Of a DNA stretch of 64,000 nucleotides, positions 1 to 7,807 are shown in pieces; positions within the stretch are counted from its first letter, which is position 1, and each line of letters starts with the position of its first letter. The translations under genes and the position numbers were made by a program. The notes beneath the pieces were generated by a model. It saw only the letters and a list, made by a program, of their open reading frames with translations, did not search any database and was not told the origin of the DNA. Source of the DNA: Prevotella sp. E13-17 (GTDB lineage Bacteria > Bacteroidota > Bacteroidia > Bacteroidales > Bacteroidaceae); NCBI RefSeq assembly GCF_022024035.1, contig NZ_CP091787.1, forward strand, positions 1,860,001 through 1,924,000, in the 5' to 3' direction.

Positions 1-114
1 TGCATGTCCCTCATGCAATGCTCCCATCGTGGGAACCAATCCGACAGAGTGTCCCTGCTTCCTCACTTCAAAAAGTTCGTTTTGCAGGTCAACAATTTTA
101 CTAAAAACTTTCAT
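1..114 (-). CDS. panC: pantoate--beta-alanine ligase, N-terminal part (cut by window edge)
   Basis: Reading the minus strand from the ATG at 114 down to base 1 gives 38 residues with no stop, beginning MKVFSKIVDLQNEL and containing VPTMGALHEGH. This is the family's N-terminal P-T-M-G-A-L-H-x-G-H motif, whose histidines form the HIGH-type ATP-binding site. PanC joins pantoate and beta-alanine, using ATP, to make pantothenate in the cytoplasm. The rest of the gene lies beyond the left edge. It is divergent from the GT5-like gene at 312, an arrangement I recall from Bacteroides genomes. Confidence 0.93.
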   Translation of the reverse strand, partial: MKVFSKIVDLQNELFEVRKQGHSVGLVPTMGALHEGHA

Positions 115-282
115 CAATATTGTATATCATTAATCACCAAATATCATACCTTGGTGCAAATTGCGGTGCAAAGTAACAACAATTTTTGCAAATATGGAAA
201 AAAAAGACTAAAAATTAGCCTTTAAAATGTCACTTTTTCATAAAATAAGACCTTTTGATGCTTCTTTTAAGATTTTTTTTCG

Positions 283-290
283 TACCTTTG
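283..290 (+). promoter_or_regulatory. Bacteroidota -7 promoter element
   Basis: TACCTTTG matches TAnnTTTG and lies 21 bases upstream of the ATG at 312. It argues against any start upstream of 290 for the GT5-like gene. Confidence 0.7.
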
Positions 291-311
291 CATGGAAATA
301 ATCAAATAGTA

Positions 312-1127
312 ATGACAAAGAAAAAGATTCTATTTATCAACCAGGAGATTGCTCCTTACGTTCCTGATACGAACTTATCGCTCATGGGACGTGCTCTTCC
401 TCAAGCTATGCAAGAGAAGAATCATGAAATCCGTACGTTCATGCCTAAGTGGGGAAACATCAATGAGCGCAGAGGGCAGCTTCATGAAGTAATCAGACTC
501 TCTGGTATGAATCTAATTATTGACGATACCGACCATCCCCTAATTATTAAGGTTGCGAGCATTCAGTCAAGTCGTGTCCAAGTATATTTCATCGATAACG
601 ATGATTATTTCTCTAAGCGTCAGATGGTTACAGACGAACTCGGAGAAGACTATCCTGACAATGGAGAACGCGCTATCTTCTTTGCAAGAGGCGTGCTTGA
701 AACCGTCAAGAAGCTGCGCTGGGTACCAGATATCATCCATTGTCAAGGATGGATGAGTGCAGTAGTGCCTCTATACGTTAAAACAGCCTACCACGATGAA
801 CCATCTTTTGCCAATACAAAAATTGTCACTTCGCTGTTTACCAAAGGTTTGAAGAACGATTTGGGCACCAAATTTAAGAAATGTCTGGAATTCAGAGAGG
901 CAAAAGCAGAACTTTTAGCTGGCTACAAAGATAATTTCGATTTCATTGAATTAGGCAAGTTAGCTATTGACTATAGCGATGGTGTCATTCAGGCAAGCGA
1001 AGATGCCAATGCTCAACTCATCAAATACACTAAGAAAAAGGAAATTCCATTGTTGCCTTTCACGGAAGATTTTGCTGACGCATACGAAAGCTTCTATGAT
1101 CAAATCTATCCTGATCCGGCAGAATAA
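312..1127 (+). CDS. glycogen/starch synthase-like protein (GT5 N-terminal domain only)
   Basis: The 271-aa protein begins MTKKKILFINQEIAPYV and resembles only the first Rossmann domain of GT5 glycogen/starch synthases (about 480 aa when complete). DIIHCQGWMS (about residues 142-151) corresponds to the family's D-x-x-H-x-H/Q-D-W region. The C-terminal nucleotide-sugar domain is absent, and the K-x-G-G-L motif expected just after the first strand is replaced by PDTNLSLMG. Glycogen synthase activity is therefore unlikely. An in-frame ATG at 255 exists, but it lies upstream of the -7 element at 283-290, so 312 is preferred. It is probably cotranscribed with the DUF4270 lipoprotein 27 bases downstream. 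Confidence 0.8.
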   Translation: MTKKKILFINQEIAPYVPDTNLSLMGRALPQAMQEKNHEIRTFMPKWGNINERRGQLHEVIRLSGMNLIIDDTDHPLIIKVASIQSSRVQVYFIDNDDYFSKRQMVTDELGEDYPDNGERAIFFARGVLETVKKLRWVPDIIHCQGWMSAVVPLYVKTAYHDEPSFANTKIVTSLFTKGLKNDLGTKFKKCLEFREAKAELLAGYKDNFDFIELGKLAIDYSDGVIQASEDANAQLIKYTKKKEIPLLPFTEDFADAYESFYDQIYPDPAE

Positions 1128-1154
1128 CAATTAGGTTTAACATCATATATATTA

Positions 1155-2609
1155 ATGATGAATATTTATAAGTACATGGCTTGCGCTGCGCTTGTGGCAA
1201 TAGCCATTTCTTCATGTGACGAAAGTACAGTAACACTTGGCAGTTCGCTGACCGACGAGAACGATCATCTGTCTATTGTTGATTCCGCATTTCATGCTAC
1301 ATCACGTACATATATTGCAGATTCAGTTCTCTCACTGAGTAACTCATTCTATCTTGGAAAAGTGAAAGACCCCGAAACTGGAGCTGAGGTTAAAAGTGAA
1401 TTTACAACGCAATTTCACTTGTTAGAACACACATACATCTCTCCAGAGGCAAAAATTGTAGGCAGAGATAACGGACGAGCTGCTGCCGACTCATGCGAAC
1501 TTTTGATATATATCGAGTCCGCCTACAACGAAAACGACAGTTTGACCGCACTAAAAATGCGTGTTCGCGAACTTGCAAAGCCTATGGAAGAAGGTGTGAA
1601 GTACTACTCAAACTATGATCCAGTGAGCCACGGACAAATCTTGACCAATGGATTAAATAAGAGCAAGGTCTTCACATATAAAAATCTGATGGATGAAGAT
1701 AGTGTTCGTGATGCATCAACCTACTTGAATCACATTCGTATTACGCTAAATGAGCCATATACGAAGAATGACGTGACATATAATAACTATGGCACATACT
1801 TGATGCGTAATTACTATGACCATCCCGAATACTTTAAGAACTCATACACGTTCATCCATAACCTTTGTCCTGGTTTCTTCTTTGAGATGACCGATGGTGT
1901 GGGCTTCCACTCTCAGATTTCAAATATAGGATTAAGAATACACTATCGCATTGATGCTGATACTGCTGTGACCAATGGAATTTTGACACTTGCCGGAACT
2001 AAAGAAGTTCTTCAAACCAGCCATATTACAAACAATAAAAATGTTATCAAAAAGCTGGCAGAAGAAGACACGCACACATACTTAAAGTCACCCGCAGGAC
2101 TCTTTACCGAGGTTGAACTACCAGTAAGTGAGATAAAAAAAGACCATCAGAACGACTCACTTTTAGCAGCTAAGATTGTATTCCAGCGTTTGAACAACCT
2201 GTCGTCAGACAGTCGCCAGTTGGGAATACCTCAAACAATTATAATGATCCAAAAAGATAGTCTTATATCTTACTTTGAGAACAACAACGTTCCTGACGGC
2301 AAAACATCATACTACACGACATTCGCATCAACCACAAACACCTATTCATTCACGAATATTTCAAATCTGATAACTTATTTGTGGCAAGTTAGAACAGATG
2401 GTGTTGCGAAAGATGCTGCCTGGGAAATTAAACATCCAAATTGGAACAAGGTGTTGCTGATACCCGTAAAAGTCAAATCTTCAAACTCATCCTCTACCCT
2501 AACGCGCGTTGAACACGACATGTCGCTATCAAGCATTCGCTTAGTAGGTGGTGAAAATAATCCAAACGACCCAATTACCATTAATGTGGTTTACGGTAAG
2601 TTTAAATAA
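1155..2609 (+). CDS. DUF4270 domain-containing lipoprotein
   Basis: The 484-aa protein starts with a lipoprotein signal peptide (hydrophobic residues 9-18, lipobox A-I-S-S-C with Cys21), followed by the acidic E-S-T-V-T-L-G-S-S-L start typical of DUF4270. The remainder is beta-rich, without recognisable catalytic motifs. Members are Bacteroidota-specific envelope lipoproteins of unknown function. It follows the GT5-like gene in the same direction. The second Met, at 1158, is an equally possible start. The family call is recognition of the N-terminus and overall length, not a search result. Confidence 0.75.
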   Translation: MMNIYKYMACAALVAIAISSCDESTVTLGSSLTDENDHLSIVDSAFHATSRTYIADSVLSLSNSFYLGKVKDPETGAEVKSEFTTQFHLLEHTYISPEAKIVGRDNGRAAADSCELLIYIESAYNENDSLTALKMRVRELAKPMEEGVKYYSNYDPVSHGQILTNGLNKSKVFTYKNLMDEDSVRDASTYLNHIRITLNEPYTKNDVTYNNYGTYLMRNYYDHPEYFKNSYTFIHNLCPGFFFEMTDGVGFHSQISNIGLRIHYRIDADTAVTNGILTLAGTKEVLQTSHITNNKNVIKKLAEEDTHTYLKSPAGLFTEVELPVSEIKKDHQNDSLLAAKIVFQRLNNLSSDSRQLGIPQTIIMIQKDSLISYFENNNVPDGKTSYYTTFASTTNTYSFTNISNLITYLWQVRTDGVAKDAAWEIKHPNWNKVLLIPVKVKSSNSSSTLTRVEHDMSLSSIRLVGGENNPNDPITINVVYGKFK

Positions 2610-2617
2610 ACAGTAAG

Positions 2618-2746
2618 ATGGCAGACGGATATTTAGAGAAACATCAGCAGGACTACGAAGCACGCAAAGAAGCTTTTTTAAGAAAGAAAAAGCACTTGCC
2701 CAAACTCATAAAGAGACCTATAAGGCCTGACGATGAAGCACTATAA
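2618..2746 (+). CDS. small basic protein of unknown function (42 aa)
   Basis: ATG at 2618 to TAA at 2744-2746 encodes a highly charged peptide beginning MADGYLEKHQQDYEARKEAF and ending P-D-D-E-A-L, with a central run R-K-K-K. It starts 8 bases after the DUF4270 stop, as expected for an operon member, and a hairpin follows immediately. The M-A-D-x-Y-L-E start looks familiar from short Bacteroidota proteins and N-terminal tails, but I cannot assign a function. There is no signal peptide or membrane segment. Confidence 0.55.
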   Translation: MADGYLEKHQQDYEARKEAFLRKKKHLPKLIKRPIRPDDEAL

Positions 2747-2750
2747 GAAA

Positions 2751-2797
2751 TAAAGCGCCGCTATTCCTTGTGAAAAGCGACGCTTTACTCATAGTAA
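2751..2797. repeat. short 22-bp periodic repeat / imperfect hairpin
   Basis: AGCGCC at 2754 and AGCGAC at 2776 are exactly 22 bases apart, and the two 22-base units agree at about 13 positions. TAAAGCGCCGC (2751-2761) also pairs with GCGACGCTTTA (2777-2787) apart from one C-A mismatch, so the RNA could fold as a hairpin after the small ORF; no U-tract follows. The 17 bases from 2751 agree at 14 positions with 22519-22535, which ties this spacer to the array there. Confidence 0.5.
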
Positions 2798-2824
2798 AGT
2801 AATAGAATACAAAGACCAAACGAC

Positions 2825-3493
2825 ATGACAACCAATGACATTTTAGAACTACGCAAAGCTGGAAACGTCGAAGATGCTTATGAAGCTGCCAGAAAACTAT
2901 ATGCTACCATTAAGGACTACGAGAGTTCATCGGTTATGTTTCTCACCGCCACCGACATTCTCAAGCGCAGAGTGGACGAAGGTAGAAACGACGAAGCAAA
3001 CAGAATCTTCTTGGCTTTGAAAAGACTTATAAGCAATACACCTGGTCAGAACGAATGGATGCAAACTACTATTAAGAGATGTAAAACATGGATTCAACAG
3101 GCCAACAACAGGGATGCGAATATCAAACCTGTTCCAGAGCACATAAAGCTTGGAAAATGGGGAGAAGAATTGGCTGCAGCTTACCTAAGAGAGAAAGGGT
3201 ATGCCATACTTGAACGAGACTGGCACGACTGTCATAAAGACATCGATATTGTGGCACAACAGAAGGATCGTATCGTCTTCGTAGAAGTCAAGACAAGGCG
3301 AAATAGAGACTTTATCGAACCAGAGTTAGCCGTCAACTACAACAAGCAAAAGAATCTGAGAATGGCTATCAACCACTATGTGAAATCGCATCGCGTCAAT
3401 GGTCCATGGAGATTTGATGTCATCACAATTGTGAAACGACCAGGAGAAATAATGCCAGACATTAATCACACAGAAGATTGGAGCCTGATATAA
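2825..3493 (+). CDS. YraN/UPF0102 family nuclease-like protein with helical N-terminal extension
   Basis: This 222-aa protein is nearly twice the usual YraN length (about 120 aa). Residues 1-100 are helical, with TPR-like spacing (L-R-K-A-G-N-V-E-D-A-Y-E-A-A). From about residue 108 comes the YraN fold: GKWGEELAAAYLREKGY, then D-I-D-I-V-A with F-V-E-V-K-T-R, the D...E-x-K arrangement of PD-(D/E)xK (Holliday-junction-resolvase-like) nucleases. The biochemical role of YraN is not established. It is codirectional with the upstream genes, but a hairpin at 2751 separates it, and a strong terminator follows. Confidence 0.85.
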   Translation: MTTNDILELRKAGNVEDAYEAARKLYATIKDYESSSVMFLTATDILKRRVDEGRNDEANRIFLALKRLISNTPGQNEWMQTTIKRCKTWIQQANNRDANIKPVPEHIKLGKWGEELAAAYLREKGYAILERDWHDCHKDIDIVAQQKDRIVFVEVKTRRNRDFIEPELAVNYNKQKNLRMAINHYVKSHRVNGPWRFDVITIVKRPGEIMPDINHTEDWSLI

Positions 3494-3500
3494 AAGAAAA

Positions 3501-3529
3501 TGCCGTTGGGACTTTAAAACCCAACGGCA
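3501..3529. terminator. bidirectional intrinsic terminator
   Basis: TGCCGTTGGG (3501-3510) and CCCAACGGCA (3520-3529) form a perfect 10-bp stem with a 9-base loop between convergent genes. It is A-rich on the left and followed by a weak T-containing stretch, so it can serve both strands. Confidence 0.8.
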
Positions 3530-3555
3530 CGATTATTAGTTATCTTTTCTAATAC

Positions 3556-5688
3556 TTAGAAGAACAAATAGCGGTTATCTTCAACATTAGCCTTCTCGTA
3601 AAGATCCTGCAAAAGCATCTGAACATTAGGCATGCCCTGCTGACGCAGCTGAATCTGCATCTGTTTCTCATCAAACTTAGCACCATCACGCTGCTTTCTG
3701 TCGATTACTTGGAACATGTAAGCACCAGCCTTACCCTTAACAACTCGACTAATCTTACCTTTCTCAGTAGCGACTACAGCACCATTCAATGCAGGCTCAC
3801 TTGCAGTAGTAGATGGAACAAACACTGGACTGCTGAAAGTAATGAAACGAACAGTGTCAACACGAGCATTCTGCTTCCGAGCATCAGCAATGCTCTTCAC
3901 GCCTTCAAACTTCTTGGCCAAGAGATCGAATTTCTTATCGTTTATAACCTCTTGTTTAAGCATATCCTTGACTGTCTCGAAATCTGCATAACCCTTTTCG
4001 TGAATCTTGTCAAGAGCAACAACAAGCATGTAGTCATTATCACCACAACGATCGTAAAGCTGAGAAATAGCTCCTGGCTTAGCATCAAACACCCACTTAA
4101 GCGCGTCGTGTGTGCCACAAATACCAGCAATGGTGTGAACGGCATTTGTTACATTTGCACGAGACATCACATTATAACCATTTTTAGCTGCATTTTCCTC
4201 CATTGCCTCAATGGATGTGTTCTCGCTAATAAACTGACTGAATTTATTGAATGCTTCGTTATACGTTTCATTAGAGAAATTAATGTCGCGTTTTACTATG
4301 GCAACATTATACTTGTCAACAATGGCACGACGATCTGTAACTTCGAAAACAATGTTGCCCTGAGATATCTTCAGGCTCTTAAGCTCACCACGCTGCATTG
4401 AAAGAAGTGCCTCTACATAGTTTTTTGTATCAGCGTCGATAGTAGGAGCAGACTGATAGTTTGCTGATGTAAACCAGCTCTTAGTACCAGGCTGATTATA
4501 ACGAGATGCAATAGAATCGAACTGAGCTCCACCACGAAGTGCTTTCAGTACGCTGTCAGCCGATGCCTCGCTGGCAAGGAAAATAGAACGAACCTCAATT
4601 GAGTCAGGCTGCTGTACTTTAGATATATACTTAACGACATTGAAGGTATTGTCACTTGTGGTCTCGAATGGCTGAGATACCTGTCCAACACTCATAGAAT
4701 CGAGGTGAGCAGCGATATCGCCGGGCAACGCTTGACGGGTTACAGGAAGGCCATTGTAAGAAATCTTAGACTGGGCACGGCGAACAATCTCTGAAGCATT
4801 AATGCTGTCTGACTTGAAATCAGCAACGCAACCCTTCATGATGTCGATCAACTGTTTACGATCACCCTCTGAAGCCTTGACATGAACTGGAATGTACTTA
4901 ATGTCACGAGTTTCTACATCTTGACGGAACATTTCCTTCTTCTCATTGTATTTTGCCTTAAGATCGGCATCTGATACAGTGACTTCATTATCGTTAACTG
5001 AGTTGTAAGGCAAAGCTGCTAGCAAAATGCTGCTCTCTTGTGTTTGGTTCTCGAATGCAGCCTTAGCAGCTACAGGGTTAGACATAACACAACCAGCAAG
5101 AAGACTCTGATACTTAGACTGCAAAAGTTGCTGGCGAAGTTGCTTCTCTACATATTTCCAATAACGATCAAATGTAGCGTACTGCTCCTGATAACGAGCA
5201 TCCTGTGCTGCCAACTGCTTCAGCTGTTCATACTGAGTAGTGACGATGCTATAGTCAAACTGACGAGTCTGCTGATTAAAGAACTGTGGGCTAAGAGGCA
5301 ATTGATAGAGAATAGGGTTGGTTCCCTCACGAAGAATATTTGCAACTTCCTCGTCCGTAACCATCAGTCCCAACTTGTCTGCCTCAGCTTCAATCAGCTT
5401 ACTGGTAACGTAATTCTGCCAAACCATATCTCTAACGTTGTTCATCTGGTCTTCATTCAGATCATCATAACCTTGCATCTTGAGAACTTCTTGATACTCA
5501 TCAACAAGAGCTTGATAGTCTTGATAATAGACCTTCTCGCCCATTACTTTACCAATTGTCTGACTGTTTGTAGCTGTAATAGTACGCAAAGCTTCGCCTG
5601 CATACTCCAAAATGAAGAACAAGAGCACAATTCCCAGCACAACTACCAGGAAAGTTCCCCAGCTTCTAATTTTTCCAATTGCTGCCAT
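3556..5688 (-). CDS. PpiD/SurA-type peptidyl-prolyl isomerase, inner-membrane anchored
   Basis: The 710-aa protein has one N-terminal membrane anchor (FLVVVLGIVLLFFILEYAG, about residues 13-31), so most of it faces the periplasm. A SurA_N-like region follows (V-Y-Y-Q-D-Y ... Q-N-Y-V-T-S-K-L-I-E-A-E-A). The parvulin domain is around residues 340-460 (S-I-E-V-R-S-I-F-L-A-S-E-A-S-A-D-S-V-L-K-A-L-R). Size, topology and domain order match PpiD, a chaperone for newly exported envelope proteins. It is the last gene of the minus-strand OMP-lptC-corC-ppiD block. A -7 element at 5766-5773 suggests it also has its own promoter. Confidence 0.88.
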   Translation of the reverse strand: MAAIGKIRSWGTFLVVVLGIVLLFFILEYAGEALRTITATNSQTIGKVMGEKVYYQDYQALVDEYQEVLKMQGYDDLNEDQMNNVRDMVWQNYVTSKLIEAEADKLGLMVTDEEVANILREGTNPILYQLPLSPQFFNQQTRQFDYSIVTTQYEQLKQLAAQDARYQEQYATFDRYWKYVEKQLRQQLLQSKYQSLLAGCVMSNPVAAKAAFENQTQESSILLAALPYNSVNDNEVTVSDADLKAKYNEKKEMFRQDVETRDIKYIPVHVKASEGDRKQLIDIMKGCVADFKSDSINASEIVRRAQSKISYNGLPVTRQALPGDIAAHLDSMSVGQVSQPFETTSDNTFNVVKYISKVQQPDSIEVRSIFLASEASADSVLKALRGGAQFDSIASRYNQPGTKSWFTSANYQSAPTIDADTKNYVEALLSMQRGELKSLKISQGNIVFEVTDRRAIVDKYNVAIVKRDINFSNETYNEAFNKFSQFISENTSIEAMEENAAKNGYNVMSRANVTNAVHTIAGICGTHDALKWVFDAKPGAISQLYDRCGDNDYMLVVALDKIHEKGYADFETVKDMLKQEVINDKKFDLLAKKFEGVKSIADARKQNARVDTVRFITFSSPVFVPSTTASEPALNGAVVATEKGKISRVVKGKAGAYMFQVIDRKQRDGAKFDEKQMQIQLRQQGMPNVQMLLQDLYEKANVEDNRYLFF

Positions 5689-5765
5689 TTTTGTTTTTAT
5701 TTTTTTATTATTTAATTTTTAGTTATTCGAACTAACACATTACTCGGATTCCCCGATTCAGCCGA

Positions 5766-5773
5766 CAAAATTA
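5766..5773 (-). promoter_or_regulatory. Bacteroidota -7 promoter element
   Basis: Minus-strand TAATTTTG (CAAAATTA on the plus strand) lies 78 bases upstream of the PpiD start, giving that gene a promoter inside the envelope operon. Confidence 0.55.
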
Positions 5774-5802
5774 CTAAATTTACTTGAAACAACGGCATGT
5801 TT

Positions 5803-7086
5803 TTACGAAAAATTACTACTCTCGTTTACTTTAAGACGAACAAGTTCAATTTTTGTAGCTGTATTTTTGATAATTTTAAAATCATAAGGAGGAATAGAGA
5901 CAACTTCATTAAGTTTAGGGAAACTTTGATACTCGTGTAGAATCAACCCCCCAATAGTCATATAGTCATCACTTTCGGGAAGTTCTAAACCAAACATTTC
6001 ATTAACTTTTCCTATCTCAAGTCTTGCAGAAAGAAGATACTCTCCATTATCAAGTTGCTTGGAAACATAATGCGTAGAATCATGCTCATCTTCAATTTCG
6101 CCAAATATTTCCTCTACAATATCTTCTAAAGCGACAAGTCCACTTGTTCCACCAAACTCATCTACGACGACACCTAAAGATTTCTTTTGCGCTAGAAAAG
6201 TCTGCATCATCTTACTTGCAGGCATAGTTTCCGGAACAAATGTCATCGTACGAATATTCTGAGTCCAGTCTTGGGGATTTCGGAACATTTCAGACGAATG
6301 TATATATCCAACAATATGATCTATATCGTCATGATAAACAACAATCTTTGAATGACCACTTTCAATAAACTTCTGTTTCAGTTCATCAATGCTACAGGTA
6401 TCTTCGACCGCATCTATCTCGGTACGAGGAATCATGCAATCACGCACTTTAGTGTCAGTAAAATCAAGTGCATTCTGGAATATCTTTACTTCTTCATCGA
6501 TGTCATTCACATTGGTAGCATTGTCAATACTTGACTGAACAAGATAATCCAAATCGACTTTGGTAAACTCTTTATCATCAACCTCTTTCTGCACATGCAC
6601 ACCTAGCACACGAAGCAGCACTCTTGACAAAAAAGTGGCAAAACGAGATATGGGCCAAAGTAATACATAGCAAATCCACGCCGGAACGGCAAAAAAGGTT
6701 AGCAGTCCATTGGGATTGGACTTAAAGATACTTTTTGGGAGAAATTCACCTGTAAACAAGACTACCATTGTTGAAAGCAAAGTGTCGCACGTCACACGTA
6801 CACCATCACTAAAACTTTCAAAAAGTGTGGCATCGAATATGCGAGCAAAAAGGATGCCGTAAATAACTAAAGCGATATTATTTCCAACAAGCATCGTGGA
6901 AATAAAATTATTGGGATATCTATAGAAAAGGGATAAAGCTCGCTGAGAAAGGCCATTTTTCTCTCGATCCATCTCGGCACGCAAGCGATTACTTGAGACA
7001 AAAGCAATTTCCATGCCTGAAAAAAAGGCGGAGAAGATCATTGTCACAAACAATCCAATAAAATCTGCTGTTGAAACCATTAACAT
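5803..7086 (-). CDS. CNNM/CorC (HlyC) family membrane protein
   Basis: The 427-aa protein has an N-terminal DUF21/CNNM membrane domain (FIGLFVTMIFSAFFSGMEIAF and further hydrophobic helices up to about residue 160). A CBS pair follows (V-R-D-C-M-I-P-R-T-E-I onward, then the second repeat ending G-G-T-S-G-L-V-A-L-E-D-I-V-E-E-I), and a C-terminal CorC_HlyC domain (E-Y-L-L-S-A-R-L-E ... D-D-Y-M-T-I-G-G). These proteins are linked to Mg/Co efflux; 'hemolysin' is a historical label. The ATG at 7086 starts 10 bases after the lptC stop. An earlier ATG at 7113 would overlap lptC and precede the membrane helix by 28 polar residues. Confidence 0.88.
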   Translation of the reverse strand: MLMVSTADFIGLFVTMIFSAFFSGMEIAFVSSNRLRAEMDREKNGLSQRALSLFYRYPNNFISTMLVGNNIALVIYGILFARIFDATLFESFSDGVRVTCDTLLSTMVVLFTGEFLPKSIFKSNPNGLLTFFAVPAWICYVLLWPISRFATFLSRVLLRVLGVHVQKEVDDKEFTKVDLDYLVQSSIDNATNVNDIDEEVKIFQNALDFTDTKVRDCMIPRTEIDAVEDTCSIDELKQKFIESGHSKIVVYHDDIDHIVGYIHSSEMFRNPQDWTQNIRTMTFVPETMPASKMMQTFLAQKKSLGVVVDEFGGTSGLVALEDIVEEIFGEIEDEHDSTHYVSKQLDNGEYLLSARLEIGKVNEMFGLELPESDDYMTIGGLILHEYQSFPKLNEVVSIPPYDFKIIKNTATKIELVRLKVNESSNFS

Positions 7087-7096
7087 GATGATTCGG

Positions 7097-7807
7097 TTAT
7101 TTTGTTGCTGCATGTTTAACCACAGCAGGTCGAACAAATATGGTATCTGCCGAACTAGTACTATCTTGCTGAGTAGAAATATCAGAAGATGCACCACTCA
7201 TATCTGAAGCGAGGAATGAGCCTTTCGAATTTGTAACCATATAGTGACTCATGCTTTCGTCACTTCGGAAATAAGAGCCTTCTATTGTACGATCAGGAGT
7301 AATCAATCGGGAAAATTCTGTAGAATAGAACTCATGACGGAGACCATCCCAGTATAGTTCTTCTGAAGAATAAACAACTCCATTGACGTTGCGAATATTT
7401 ACCCTTCCTCGTAGTTTCCAAAGCTTCTGCTGATCGTAGTACCATGCTGTGTCAGCCTGAATATAAGCCTGAACATGTAACAATTCATCAAACTGTTCAA
7501 AAAAAATGCCTTTCATGAATTCCCAACGGGAAGGATTTTTCACGGTATTCACATCCCAACGCTCGGTGACAATGCGATATTTGATAACACCAGAATCACT
7601 AATAAGCGTATTGACGCCATAAGATGTCATCATCGATGCAGAATCTTGAGGGTTAACTGCATCAGCTACATGTTCATGCGCCTGACTACATGACATAATC
7701 ATCATAAGGGTAAACGCAATGCTCACCCGCAAAAAGAAATGTATGATGAATTTTATTGTTTTCAACAAGCTATGGTTTTTTAATCTATTCTCCACTTCAT
7801 GAACCAA
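7097..7807 (-). CDS. lptC: LPS export ABC transporter periplasmic protein LptC
   Basis: The 236-aa protein has an N-terminal hydrophobic segment with a lipobox-like I-M-S-C, then a beta-jellyroll OstA-like stretch: FEQFDELLHVQAYIQADTAW, W-K-L-R-G-R-V-N-I-R-N, a pattern typical of Bacteroidota LptC. LptC receives LPS from LptBFG and passes it to the LptA bridge. The start overlaps the end of the upstream OMP gene by 28 bases. An internal TTG start that removes the overlap while keeping the signal segment is possible. Its position between an OMP gene and corC is, as far as I recall, common in Bacteroides. Confidence 0.82.
   Translation of the reverse strand: MVHEVENRLKNHSLLKTIKFIIHFFLRVSIAFTLMMIMSCSQAHEHVADAVNPQDSASMMTSYGVNTLISDSGVIKYRIVTERWDVNTVKNPSRWEFMKGIFFEQFDELLHVQAYIQADTAWYYDQQKLWKLRGRVNIRNVNGVVYSSEELYWDGLRHEFYSTEFSRLITPDRTIEGSYFRSDESMSHYMVTNSKGSFLASDMSGASSDISTQQDSTSSADTIFVRPAVVKHAATK

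Noticed and set aside
255..311. Upstream ATG extending the GT5-like protein
   Set aside because: The extension crosses the -7 element at 283-290, and the real N-terminal strand begins at 312.
5038..5715. 225-codon plus-strand frame opposite the PpiD gene
   Set aside because: Antisense shadow of a well supported gene, with no signal or domain of its own.
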